A stretch of DNA of 64,000 nucleotides from Roridomyces roridus (lineage: Eukaryota; Basidiomycota; Agaricomycetes; Agaricales; Mycenaceae). Each line of letters opens with the position of its first letter. Position 1 is the stretch's first letter. Position numbers and translations under genes: made by a program. The stretch lies in NCBI GenBank assembly GCA_029378245.1, contig JARKIF010000003.1, forward strand, positions 3,038,001 to 3,102,000, in the 5' to 3' direction. Shown here in pieces: positions 31,844-43,427 of the stretch. Below the pieces are notes generated by a model. That model was not told where the DNA came from and did no database searches. It saw only the letters and a program-made list of their open reading frames with translations.

Positions 31844-33872
31844 CTAGAGTCCCACCACACGCGCCTTTGCCGGGGACACGCTAACCTCCCACTCCAGCGA
31901 CAAATTCAACTTATCCTGCGCCCCAACCGAACAAATCCAATTCACCTTCCTGTCCACCCCCAAAGACTCAACCTCACATCCCGGCTCATCAACCCCGTCC
32001 CACTGCGCCTTGACGCCCTTGCCCACTTTAACCACCTGCGGCTCCTTGGGGGGCGCGTTCTTCCCAATTGTAAGACTTGAGTTCCCACCACCACCGCCGC
32101 CGCCGAGTGAGGGAGCATTGAGTGCGGGGTTGGTGAGCTTCACTTCAATCTGCGCGTTTTGCGAAATCGGAATTTGGTCCACAATCTTGAGCTGCTCTAT
32201 CGGCACGGATTTCGTGTTGAAGACGGCGATGCGCTGGGAGAAGACATAGTTGGCGCTCTTGTTGTAAAACCCTGAGTGCGAGAGTTTCTTGATGAGTGGG
32301 TGGTAGGTGATGCGGATGGAGGTGTCGATGCTGGAAAATGCGTCAATATGGCGACTTGCGGAAAAGAGAACAGACGTACCCTAGCGGACAATCAAAGCTC
32401 TCTTGCGGGCTCACCGCCGGAACGACTGAACGCGAAATGAAACTGCCATCGACGTAAACACTCGCTGTTCCATTCAACAGAGTGTACTCCGAAGCATTCG
32501 TTATCCGCGCCTGTAAACCCGAGAATGAGCTTAGTTCGAAGTCAAGACGATCGTACCTTGAGGTGCGTCTTGGGATCCACTTTGGGCACAGAAACCCACG
32601 ACATCGTAGCCTTGAGGCTGAGCTCCACGATGGTAAAATTGTGCACGTCCCCGTCGCACGGAATACTCGCGAGCCCCGGTACGCGGAACGTCGCGCTGAT
32701 ATTCCCTTTAGAGCTCACAGCCGCCACCGCATACCCCATGTCAGGGGCTTCAGCCATCTCGTCCGATTCGATGGTACTGCCCAACATCGAGTGCCGTCTC
32801 GACTCTTTGCGCACCGTGGGCGCTATCGGGGCAGAGATAACTGGCGGGCCGCTTCCTAGCATAGCAGACGACGCCAGGTGCACGCGCTCAAAGTAGAGGT
32901 CCCATGGAGGGAGCTTAGGGATGTCGAGGCCGAAGGTCGGGGTGGAGGTCTCTAATTGGAGGGGGACGTCATCCCAGGACTGCAAATCGTTCAACGGCTC
33001 GAAAATTAGGTAACAGGCATAGCCGCACCTCCCCCGTGCTCTGCTTGACGGCAGCCTTGTAGATGACAGTTACCGGATTCTCTTTCGTGCTCATGTCGAC
33101 CCTAATATCGTAGAATGCAGTCCAACTGGCGTAAGGGACGGCTGGGGAAGACGTCAGTCTCGAAAAATCGCGGAGGCAAGAGACTCACCGTAAACCAGTG
33201 CAATTTCGACATCACCCGCGGACTTGGCAAACACCCCAATAGCGGCTTTCGTGCGCAGCTTATCGTCCTCGTGCGGTACCCTTAGACGCTGGCGTTCATC
33301 CGTAATCTCCCCATCAATCACTCGCAACTCCTCGGTCAACCCCGCCTTCTTGGCATCCAAACGCTCTCCGGTCGCTTCGTAACTATGCAGCACCGTGTCC
33401 AGATTCGTCACCTCGAGGTGCTGCACGGTGAGCGAGCCGAGGTACTGCTCCAGGGATGCAATAGACTTTTCGCACCGCGTCAGCGCGTGCGAGGTGCTCT
33501 CGCGCTTCTTGAGGAGCTCGTCAAGCTTAGGGGACGTAGTGGCCACAGCCTCTCGTTTATCCATGGACACCGTCACGTCATGAATCGTGGCTGCGCCGCG
33601 GCCTTCGACCCTGATATGCACACAGCTTTGTGAGAACGAGACTGTGTGGTACAAGCAAGAAGTGCTCACCGAAGCGACTCGGACTCGAGGCAATTCGGCA
33701 GCCCTGAGATGTTGACCTGGTTCTGCCCCATCTTGACCGCGAACCTGAACAGCCGAGTTACTTCAGCGCGTGTCGGGTAGAGGTTGACCGAGATGATTTT
33801 GCTGTCAGAGAGCGACTGGAGGGGGATTGCTGAGGGTTCGAAGGCCGGGGGGTGTTCGGTGGTGGTGGTCAT
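31844..33872 (-). CDS. DUF4139 / mucoidy-inhibitor-A-like protein, intact copy
   Basis: Function unknown; the family (DUF4140 N-terminal, DUF4139 C-terminal) is found in fungi and bacteria. Start at 33872 (MTTTTEHPPAFEPSAIPLQ). DUF4140: KIISVNLYPTRAEVTRLFRF. Then a coiled-coil segment (LDELLKKRESTSHALTRCE; ASLEQYLGSLTVQHLEV) and the DUF4139 core: YASWTAFYDIRVDMSTKENP, AVSPQESFDCPLG near 32400, IDTSIRITYHPLIKKLSHSG near 32290, NWICSVGAQDKLNLSLEWEV near 31900. About seven short introns. It sits head-to-head with the MFS gene at 34859. A second copy (50675-52324) is broken by a retrotransposon, so this is the copy most likely to function. Confidence 0.87.
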
Positions 33873-34065
33873 TGTGAGGAAAGGAGTTCGGTCGGGGACA
33901 GGGCATTGTGTCCCTGTCAGTTTTATACAGCCCAGTGACCGACACATGCACAGCTCTTATTGCGATTTTGACTTCGCGGGACCGTGGCTGGAACTGTCAT
34001 GCTGCCGTTCAAGTCCGTCCGCAGCAGTGACTTGTTGATACGAGGACTTCCGACTAGAATGCTGA

Positions 34066-34086
34066 TGGCGCATCAATGATGCGCCA
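34066..34086. promoter_or_regulatory. Perfect 21-bp palindrome in a divergent promoter region
   Basis: TGGCGCATCA-A-TGATGCGCCA lies about 195 bp upstream of the DUF4139 start and 770 bp upstream of the MFS start. Its symmetry suggests a dimeric DNA-binding protein site; the factor is unknown. No gene is seen in 33873-34858. Confidence 0.35.
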
Positions 34087-34242
34087 GCGATCTGCCGCAT
34101 GAAGGAACTAGACTGATAGTTACCATTCATGCCCGATAGCGACGGAATTGAGCCAAGATCTGCGTAGAATGACGGCGCGCGTCGGACCGGTAGCGTGGCG
34201 GGACTGGAAGAAAAGAAGTGGTAAAAGAGCCCCGTGACGCGG

Positions 34243-34254
34243 ATGACGCGTCAT
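34243..34254. promoter_or_regulatory. ATGACGCGTCAT palindrome containing an MluI cell-cycle-box core
   Basis: A 12-bp perfect palindrome centred on ACGCGT in the same divergent intergenic region. ACGCGT is the core bound by MBF-type factors in yeasts; relevance here is inferred only. Confidence 0.3.
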
Positions 34255-34858
34255 GATCCGAAACAACTGCCAATCTTTATCTTTCTTGCCTCCTGCCTGG
34301 AGCAGCTGAGCAACGGGCCAATGGCTGAGCGTCTGAGTATGTGATCTCCTGTCTTCTCTGCCTTGTCCGCACTGAAAAACCCCTCCTCAACCCTCTTCAC
34401 CAGAAGATCTTCATTCGCAAGGCGAAAGCGATCTGTGCCAAGCACCAATCAAGCACCTGGACCCAAACTTCAATGCCTCGCTTAAATTTCAATGGAGATC
34501 ATGGACTTGTAGGTCTGCCCGCTAACTTAGTAATAACGTGTTGGCCGCGGTCCTGGAATTGATACGGAATTCCAACGGAATTCTACTAATTCCCAACTGA
34601 TTCCCAACTCCTGGCTGGATTTCGATTTCGATTTGGGATTTACCGAACGTCAAGCCCAGAACAGAACGAAATCAACCCCAAATCCAGGCGCTTGGATCCC
34701 CCTAACGACTCTTGGACTGGCTGACTAATCGCGGTAAGACGGAAGTTTAGTCGGCTGACTCAGCGCGGCAAGACGGGCGACGGCATGGTTAAGTGTCGCA
34801 CCCCGGGTGATTTCATTCGACGGCTCTTGTTTCCACTTTCCTTTGCCTTACATCCATT

Positions 34859-37158
34859 ATGGACGCCTCCTCACTCTCGCCCGAGCCCACCACCAAATCT
34901 GCACGCAAGACTCGGGCATTCTGGCTATGCTTCGTCGCAATCAACGCATCCGTCTTTCTCAGCGCGCTGGACCTGGCTGCCGTCGGTACGACGCTGCCCA
35001 CGATCGCAAAGGCCTTGAACGATACAAGGGGGACTATATCTGGGTGCGTGCATTTGCCTACGAAAAACGGATGGACGCATCTGACGAATTCAGGTCGGGA
35101 CGGCGTATCTGCTGTCCAGCACGGCGGTCATCCCTCTCAGCGGGAATCTCGCGGATGTGTTCGGAAGGTGAGCCTGCTAGTTCTCCTCCGCGGGATGCTC
35201 GCTTTAGCCTGTCCAGGAAGATTATAGTGCTCGGAAGTATCGCGTTCTTCGCGCTCGGTAGCGCCTTGGCCGGTGCGTCGCAGAACATGGTGGGTGAAAC
35301 GAGCACTCCTCTTGAGCCAAATTCTCAAACCTTGTCCGTAGCCTATGATGATAGCTGCTCGGACTATACAAGGTTAGCAAACTTCTCGAACGGAAATCTA
35401 ACTGAGCTCTGGACAGGCATCGGCGGAGGCGGGATCCTCACACTCTCTGAGATTCTGGTCGCCGATCTGGTTCCCCTCGCTGAACGTGGTCTATATCAGG
35501 GGATCGTGGCGATTACATGGGCTATAGCAGCAGTGAGTGTCATTTCTATGTTCCGACCTCATTATTCAATCTATGCATTGTAGTATTGTGGACCTTCGAT
35601 CGTAGGACAAACCATTTGGCATTCCAACTCGTCCTGACCGCGTGCTTTCAGGGCGGGGCGTTGACGTTGAAGGGGACCAAGGTCTGGCGGTGGTTGTTCT
35701 GTACGTCGTCCTTTCGTCGTCCGCTTTATCATTGCTCATCCTTTTTCAAGACCTCAACCTGCCAATCAGCGGCATCGCATTCTCACTTGTATTCCTGTAC
35801 CTTTCCGTGAACCGCCCAGCCGGATCGACCTCTGAAAAGATGCGCCGCGTGGACTGGACGCACGTCACTTTCGTATCCTTCCGTGGCTCCAATTCTCATC
35901 CGCGTGCAGGGGCAATGCTATAGCCGTGGCAGGCACAACCCTCGCCATCATCGGTCTCAGCTGGGCCGGCGTGAGATATCGCTGGGACTCTGCGCAGGTA
36001 CTTGCTCCCCTCATCGTCGGCATCGCCCTTCTCGTTGTCTTCGCCATATATGAGGCAAAAGTCCCCATCGGCTTACCGACGGTTCCCGGAGACATTGTTG
36101 GCAATCGAACTTCTCTCAGCGCGTGCGTGATATCCAATATTTTGAACGCACCAGGCTCATTGTTGCAGACTTCTATCAACCTCCATGCATGGAATCATTA
36201 CCATGGGTATGCCACCATCCTCGTTGTCTCCGGGTACATCAGAACTAACCCTTTGGCTCAGCAATGTTATACTACCTTCCAGGTATCTTCTCCCCTTCAT
36301 CAAGCATCCCATCCCCCACTAACCCAATTTCCCTGGAGTCTTCTTCCAAGCTTGCTTCGGCGCCTCTACCCTCCGTTCCGCCGTCGACTTCCTACCCGGA
36401 ACCCTCACAGTCACGCCCTTTGGTTTTGGCGGCGGCGTCGCCATTACTGTGCTCAAGAAATACCGCGCTGTGAATTGGGTGGGTTGGGTGTTCGCGATCG
36501 TCGGTTTCGGGCTCTTTAGTACTGTACGCGCGGATAGCTCGGTGGGTAAGTGGGTTGGTTATCAGATTATTTGTTCAGCTGGAATCGGTATTCTGGTGCG
36601 TGCGGAGTTTGTTCGCCAACCGCGAAGGTGACATATAATATGGACAGTTCGGCGCCCCAATGTTCCCTTTGCTGGCTCCCTTGCCAACGAACCGTGCGGC
36701 CAGTGCACTTGCTTTGTTCTCCTTCGTCCGCACATTCGCGCAGGTGTGCACGACTTCTTTCCCCCGGTTCGTTGAATGAAATGATTCTCACTGTTGAGCT
36801 CTAGACTTGGGGCCTCGCCATCGCCAGCACGATTCTCCAGAACCGCCTCACCCATAAACTCCCCGCCTCCTTCACCGCCCTCTTCCCTCCCAAGACCGAA
36901 ATCGCATACGCTGCGATCCCAGTAATCCGAACTCTCGACGAACCGCTGCGCACCGAAGTACAGAAGGCTTTCGGCGATTCCATGGCTGCGATCTGGCAGA
37001 CTATGATTGGGTTCGCAGGGTTGGGGCTCTTATTCAGTTTGCTCATGGAAGAGGTGCCGATGAATACGAGCGTTGATGAGAATTATGCGTTACAGGAGAA
37101 AGAGAAGGACCCGCGGGATAATGATGCCAAGGCGGAGTTGAGTGTGGAGATGGCGTAG
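34859..37158 (+). CDS. MFS multidrug-type transporter (DHA2-like, 14-TM), copy 1
   Basis: Predicted plasma-membrane proton antiporter exporting small molecules. It starts with MDASSLSPEPTTKSARKTR, then the first membrane helix (FWLCFVAINASVFLSALDLA) and the motif AVGTTLPTIAKALND. After introns come VGTAYLLSSTAVIPLSGN, LADVFGRK (motif A), IGGGGILTLSEILVADLVPL, GPSIGGALTLKG (motif C-like, across an intron), GNAIAVAGTTLAIIGLSWAG and later helices, ending ELSVEMA at 37158. A run of five G at 35028-35032 puts the first exon one base out of frame with DYIWVGTAY, where six G would keep it, so either a real frameshift or a homopolymer error. It converges on its paralog (37365-39706) with 206 bp between stops. 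Confidence 0.83.
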
Positions 37159-37364
37159 AGGCAATGTAGAGCGTAATAAATTCAGGTGGATATACCTCTT
37201 CTTCAAATAAAAGGCATTCGTGGACGACTCATACTTTACCAATATCGAGAATTTGCATCTCAGGAGAAGGGAAAGTGGCGGCCCAGTTAGGAAAGCACAT
37301 ATTGTTCAAGAAAGGGATTCCAAGTATGTACACCTATAAGCTAGAACTTCTCCTCGGGGCCATC

Positions 37365-39706
37365 TCACTCCTTCCTCGAACTCTCCTTCAACGCATAATT
37401 CTCATCAACACTCGTAGTCATCGGGATCTCCCGCATCGCCAAACTGCAAATAAACCCGAGTCCCGCGATCCCAATCATAGTCTGCCAAATTGCACTCATA
37501 CTCTTCGCGAAGGCAACCTGTACCTCACTACGGAGTGGCTCTTCCAGCGTTCGGATTATTGGGATCGCCGCATAGGCAATTTCGGTGTTGGGTGGGAAGA
37601 GGGAAATGAAGGACGCGGGTAGGTTTTGGACGAGGCGGTTCTGTGCATAGAGAGTCATCATGAGGGAGGGGGTCACCAAACGTGCAAGTCGAGCGAGCGA
37701 GAGTCATACCTGCAGAATCGTACCAGCGATAGCGAGTCCCCACGACTAGAAATTCTGTGAATTTGAGGTAGGAGTATAGCGTATGCGGACACACCTGCGA
37801 GAACATCCGCGTGAAAGAGAATAAAGCAAGCACGCTCGCTGCACGGTCCGTCGGCAGGGAAGCCAGCAGGGGAAAGACGGGTGCAATGAACTGCCAATCG
37901 AGGCGCCATCAGGTTCGCGAACTTCCGGCGAGTAACAAAACCTGGGCATACCAGTATCCCAATCCCCATAGCAGGAATCACTTGAAACACAGCCCATTCC
38001 GCAACAGAGCTATCCGTCCTCACCATGCTGAGAATGCCGAACCCAACTATAGTTGCGACCCAACCGAACCAATTGATGGCGCGATACTTTTTGAGGAGCA
38101 TGATGGCGACGCTGCCGATGAAGGCGGAGGGCGTGGCAACTGCTGTGCCTGGGAGGAAGTCGACGGCAGAGCGGAGGGGAGTGGCGCCAAAACAGGCTTG
38201 GAAGAAGACTTGGGACCGAATGGTTGAGTTGGGTGTCGTCCTGCGAGGTGCAACTCCGTACCTGGCATGTAGTATAGCATCGCTGCGCAGATAGTGAGCC
38301 AGTATGAGAGGAAAAGACTCGGACTCACCCATAGAAACGACTCCATGCATGGTGGTAGCCAACAACCTGTGTAGTCTGGTAAATAAAACTCTCGGAGAAT
38401 AGACGCAACGCACGCGCTCAAAGACGTCCGATTTGCGACTATATCCCGTGGAATCGTGGGAGAAACAGGCACCTTCGCTTCATACACAGCGAACACGACG
38501 AGGAGAACTAATCCGATTATGAGTGGAGCGAGCACTTGGACGGAGTACCAGTGGTATCTAACACCACCCCAGGACAGGCCGATGATGGCTAGTGTACTTC
38601 CTGCGACGACGATCGCGTTACCTCTAGAGTTCAGATTAAAGGGAGCAGAGGGAAGGAAAGAAAACCAACGCACATCCAGTCTACCCGCGTAAGTTTTTCG
38701 TGTACCGAGCCCGCCGGGCGGTTCACCGAGAGGAAAAATGTGACAAGGGTGAATGCGAGGGCGCTGATCGGGAGGTTGAGGACTTGGAACTTGTGAGATT
38801 ATTGGTCGCGGGATGAATCGATATCCATACAGAATAACCAACGCCAAATGTTGGTTCCATGCAGGGTCAGTGCCCCTCCCTGGATTGTACACGTGAGGAG
38901 CGAATAACAAAGGCCCGACCAGTCGAACTTACGATGGCTGGTCCGGAGAACTGCCAAGATCAGCTTTTGTATGAAGGGTGGAATGGGACTCACAGACGCA
39001 ACAGCCCACATGAAACCAATCAAGCCCTGGTACAAACCACGCTCGGCGAGGGAGACGAGATCTGTCGTGATAATTTCCGTGAGCGTCAGGATTGCGCCGC
39101 CGCCGATGCCTGTCCCGTGTTAGCACGGTAAGTGATCTAGCTCCCGCAACGGACCTTGTATGGCTGAAATCCGCATTAAGCAGCCCGTTGGTCAAGTGGC
39201 AAGAGGAAAACACACCGCGTGCAGCAATCATCATGTCCTTGGAGGTCGTTCAGATGCTCAAGCTCCGTGCGAGATATCTTCCGAACTCACCATGTTCCGC
39301 GCCGCCCCAGCCAAGGCGCTCCCGACCGCGAAAACTGCAATACTTCCGAGCATGATTATCTTTCTTTTCGCACAGCGTCAATCAAGCGTGAGGAACACGA
39401 CCGCAGAGTACCTTCCAAACACATCGGCGAGGTTTCCGCTCAACGGAATCACAGCGGTGCTAGAGCGCGTGTACGCCGTACCGACCTGCGGGCGGTGATG
39501 TCAGAAAGATCAAGAGGAAGATAAGACAGACCACGCACCCAGATGTACTCTCCCTTTTCATCATTCAGAGCCCTCGCTATCGTAGGCAATGCTGTACCGA
39601 CGGCAGCCATATCCAGCGCGCTGAGAAAGACCGACACCATGAGGGCGAGGAAGGAGAGCCAGAAAGCGCGGCTCTTAGGCTGTGGAGGTGGAGAGTCTGA
39701 ATCCAT
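37365..39706 (-). CDS. MFS multidrug-type transporter (DHA2-like, 14-TM), copy 2
   Basis: Paralog of 34859-37158 in inverted orientation. I chose the start at 39706 (MDSDSPPPQPKSRAFWLSF) because it aligns with copy 1; an ATG 13 codons upstream at 39745 also exists. Shared blocks: AVGTALPTIARALNDEKGEY, the MMIAAR block joining GIGGGAILTLTEI, GLYQGLIGFMWAVAS, FSGPAI across an intron to GGALTLHGTNIWRWLF, ANRTSLSACVAS, and a C-terminal MTTSVDENYALKESSRKE. Around nine introns; no frame break was noticed. Substrate unknown. It could export a product of the nearby 43-50 kb gene group, which is inference from position only. Confidence 0.85.
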
Positions 39707-40127
39707 CGAGGGTGGTGGAGGGTAAGAGTGAAGCTCGGTATGCATGAGTGTGGAGCTGAGTCAAAAAGGAATAGGCTTTTCCCCGATGACTTCCCAGATG
39801 AACGGACGTCGACGTCGGAGCAGTCAACTGGATACGTAACCTACTGTAAAAAAGAAGTACAATTCGTCTCTCGTGGCAGCCTTCCTGCGGTCTAGACTTT
39901 GATTCCCTCGCCAAGACCGCGGCGGCAGAAGTCAAGAAGCGCGATTCGTGTCCTGGAGCCCAGCGCATCCAGAGCGGTGGAGCGTCGACGGTGCGTCCTG
40001 AGTGGGCGGCACCGTGGAGATAAGCCCATGAAGGGGAAGAGCAAGAGTGTCATGTAGTCCCTTCTAAACAGACGCTATAGTATATTAGCTCGTAGACTCG
40101 CTATATTATTGAAACAAGCAATGCAGA

Positions 40128-41189
40128 TCAGGCGTCGGGCGGTAGCTGGCTCTTGGATGGATGCAAATCCCGTGTGACCGTAGACTGCACTTCAACTGGT
40201 GGAAAATGGCATGGTGGATGGAACAAGCAATGTAGAGCCGCGGATTCGGCGGGTCGATGGTCCTAGAAATGTGCGTGAAGGTAATGCAGTATCCAATAAA
40301 GCAAACTTACATCGTACACCCATCGCCAAGCACCGTCCTTCCTGGCATTCCACTGTGGGAGATAAAACCGCCGCACACCGGCACCTTTCACCATTTGTAG
40401 ATGACTGCTGTGCGGGAGGTATTCAATGGGAATGTGTTCGTGAATTACCCGCAAGACGAGACGCCTTGAGATAGAAAGAAAAAATGAGCCTCATTCCAGG
40501 AGGACGAGTTTGACATACCACTCGTGGCTACTATGGGATACAAATCCACTGGAATGACGGAATGCGGCGCAGTAACGGAAATTCTCGTAGGCTGCGTTAG
40601 ATCCATGATGAAGGGCTGCCCAATCTCATGGACGTGCTGAACTAGACAACCCCGGCGTTTCTGCTCCGAAATGGGATTATACGTGTGTAGCAAACGTCGT
40701 GCCTGTTTGAGCTTTTCCACGCTGAGGAAGCCGTCGAGTTGGAGTCGGTCGAGGAGGGGCTCGTAGCGCGTGCCGGTGAGCAGCCGAGTGAAGGAAATGT
40801 CCCACGGAATATTGTGGTGGCCCATTAGATCGACACCTCCGTTTTTGGCGAGGAAGGCATCCACTTGGGAGGTTCGTGTGCAGCGAAATCGAATGCTTCC
40901 GGAGAGAAAGTGCTGTGGATAGGTGATGTGGTAGTGGAAAAATCCACGGATGTAGCCATCAGCCATATCGCGTTTGACGTTGAAAAAGTCTATGGGACAG
41001 TCTTTGCTGAGAAGGCCGCAGTCCGAGTGCCCAAACGAAAATCGTCAAAGACTTTTGCCAGCACAAAGTCCCTTGGGCCATACCGCCCTGGATTGAAGGT
41101 CAAAACATGTTTGCTTGTGATCCTGGAGCAGATGAGTGTTTGAGCCAGCGAAGAAAAGTATACGAGGAGCACCTTGGAGAGAGCGACAT
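40128..41189 (-). CDS. Uncharacterised basidiomycete protein
   Basis: No family recognised. The start at 41189 (MSLSPR, intron, ITSKHVLTFNPGRYGPRDFV) is followed by DFFNVKRDMADGYIRGFFHY, FLSGSIRFRCTRTSQVDAFL near 40870, MGHHNIPWDISFTRLL and KLKQARRLLHTYNP, then after an intron RVIHEHIPIEYLPHSSHLQM and WRWVYD, with a last exon ending SKSQLPPDA. The protein is soluble, without signal peptide or membrane helices. The join near 41010 (between AAFSAK and DCPIDFF) shifts frame and I could not place a convincing intron, so that region is uncertain. The intergenic stretch 39707-40127 shows nothing. Confidence 0.6.
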
Positions 41190-41615
41190 GATGGTGGAGA
41201 GCAAGAGCAGGTGATGTGACAGCTGTGTCACATAAGCTCCGATCATATCGCCCTGCATCGTTTTGCACGGTTGGTAGTCTTTCCTGTGGTAGAGAATAGC
41301 GCAGGGACGAGCAAGACAGCGGTACAGCTGAAAGCGAAGTTCAAGAATCAATTAATCAAGGTGGACCTTGGGTGGACGGTCCGGACCAGTGGTGGTACGG
41401 AAAGAAGAGGCATCTCAAACGTCCGAACAATCTTCCTCAGAGGAGCTGAGTCTTGGCACTCCATCCAATCTGATTCGAACAATGTTACACAATTTTACAC
41501 TATGAACAACAGCGGGAGACTATCTTGTCTATGTCAATCTAAAAAAAAAAAAGAAGGCCGCTCCCTTTCCCCACGCCAGATCCCCTAGATGCAAGTCAGA
41601 ACAGGATTCCTCCTC

Positions 41616-42799
41616 TCACGAACAGCTCTCAGCGCTTACCGTGTATCTTTGTGAGAAGCTGCTGCCAAAAACAAGCCATTCGTCAAAAAAGCTGTAGAGT
41701 ATGCACGTGTGTCGACGCACCAATCGCTCGTCTTCGCTCATCCGCGACACAGCCAGCACGGCGTCGTGCCTCTCCTGGTGAACCACTATGGACTCCGCGT
41801 GTAGACGGTGAAGACTCAGCTCCAGGTTTATCTGATTATTTCGATTTAGTATTAATTGGAGAAAGCATGAGAGCGACATCGACGCACGGTGAAGAGCAAC
41901 ATAGCCTCGTCGAGTAATCTGGCATACTCGTTTAGTCGATTTTTGTTACGCTCCTGGCGAGCCAAGCGCTCCCAAACGCTCTCCCTCTTGAGCTCTTCCA
42001 GGAATTGTTTGATCTCTTTCACCAGCCTGCGAGCCCGGTCAGCAACGGACTCCCGGACACAGAGCATACACACCTCTTGATTTCCACGATACTCTCCTGG
42101 ACCTCTGCCGGTAGCACACCAGGCAAATCTCTCGTCTGGCTCCAGATATCCTGCACCAGCTTGGCAGCACGCTGCGCAATTCGCTCGCAACGCTTCCGGT
42201 TCGACTTGACATTCTGTGATTCGGAAACTCAGTGTCGGTCAACAACGCCAAAAAGAGCGCGCATACCTCGCTCAGTTCCAAGACGATTAGAACAGCAGAC
42301 ACGGCGGATTTGAGGGGAGGAAATGCGTCCGCGGAGGATTGGATCGCTTTCAGTCACCAGTGCGACTTGAGTTGCGGCGAAGACGTCGGACGACGCTCTG
42401 GATGCACGTAGGGTTGGACACGGGTCTAGACCCGTACGGGTAAAACCCGCGGAAACCGACCCGCGGGTCGCACGGGTACGGGTACGGGTCAGAGATTCTG
42501 ACCCGGCTCAAACCCGTGGCTGACCCGTGCGCACGGCCACTGCGTCGGCATGGGCGGCATCAAGTTTCTGTGGGTTTTTTCGATGAAAGTATGTTATTGC
42601 AAGGTGAAATCAACAAGGACGTGCACGATTTGAACTCACCTCCCTCTTTTTCAGACCAAATCCACGAGTATACCCGCGGGTATACGGGTTGTGACCCGTA
42701 CCCGTGCGGGTCGGGTCAAGCACGGGTACGGGTACGGGTCGGCCTCCTGTGACCCGTACCCGACCCGTGTCCAACCCTAGATGCACGAATGCGACGCAT
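41616..42799 (-). pseudogene. MLKL-like N-terminal helical-bundle protein fragment, MITE in 5' end
   Basis: The conserved part matches the four-helix MLKL/NLR-adaptor domain common at the N-terminus of mushroom NLR-like and kinase proteins: ADAFPPLKSAVSAVLIVLEL near 42310, ERIAQRAAKLVQDIWSQTRD, LPAEVQESIVEIKR, KQFLEELKRESVWERLARQE and ELSLHRLHAESIVVHQERH, then MSEDERL. It stops at 41616 without any ATPase or kinase domain, so it is either a stand-alone adaptor or a truncated gene. A possible start at 42799 (MRRIRAS) is separated from the rest by a 371-bp MITE (42409-42779). Even without the MITE the frame before ADAFPP is interrupted by a stop, so decay is likely. Confidence 0.6.
42409..42779. 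mobile_element. 371-bp hAT-type MITE rich in ACGGGT repeats
   Basis: The ends are TAGGGTTGGACACGGGT and its exact reverse complement. The 8-bp target duplication GATGCACG lies at 42401-42408 and 42780-42787. Both arms are built from imperfect tandem ACGGGT / ACCCGT hexamers, giving a strongly self-complementary molecule. The central ~150 bp has no repeats. No coding capacity. Confidence 0.93.
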
Positions 42800-43427
42800 T
42801 TCAAAGGGAGCAAGGTAGCGAGAGGGACAGACACGGAGTGCTGTGGAGGCGCTGGATACAGTAGTGTGATGCTATTGGAAGCCAGAAAGCTGTTGAGATC
42901 AGATTCCGGATGGCGCTCAACAGCTTCGCCTGGGAGAAAAAATCAAAGCAACCTATAATGGACCGGCGTTGGTCCTATTGGTGTGGATAATACACGTTTC
43001 ATTCAGTTCAAGAAAGAATACGAGTCGTACGCACGTCAGGACATCCTGATCATAACTGCCCAGGACGTCGTAGACCCTGATCCACCTCCTCCGTAAATCC
43101 ATCAGCTCCAGGTAAGCGCCTTCAGCTTACTTTGCAATGCTGTGCTCCGAGCCGCCTCTCGGCACCCGCCAAAAAGATATCTGCTGAGTCAAATCTGCTG
43201 ACAAATTTGAAACCACAGACACCCTTACTAATACCTAACGGTCACGGGAATTCCCGGTCGAGTCGGCAATGGTCTTGTTCTCCGTTTCTACGGGATTGCG
43301 AACACGGTCATCCGGACGCTGATTCATCGTGAGGAGTTGTAAGCAGCATGATATGTGATCTCTTAAATAGCCAGGGCCCGGGATTTACAGAGCATACAAC
43401 TTGAATCCCTGCCAACTTTGAACTGCC

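Noticed and set aside
42409..42779. Telomere-like or plain microsatellite tract
   Set aside because: Exact inverted ends and an 8-bp target duplication show a MITE.
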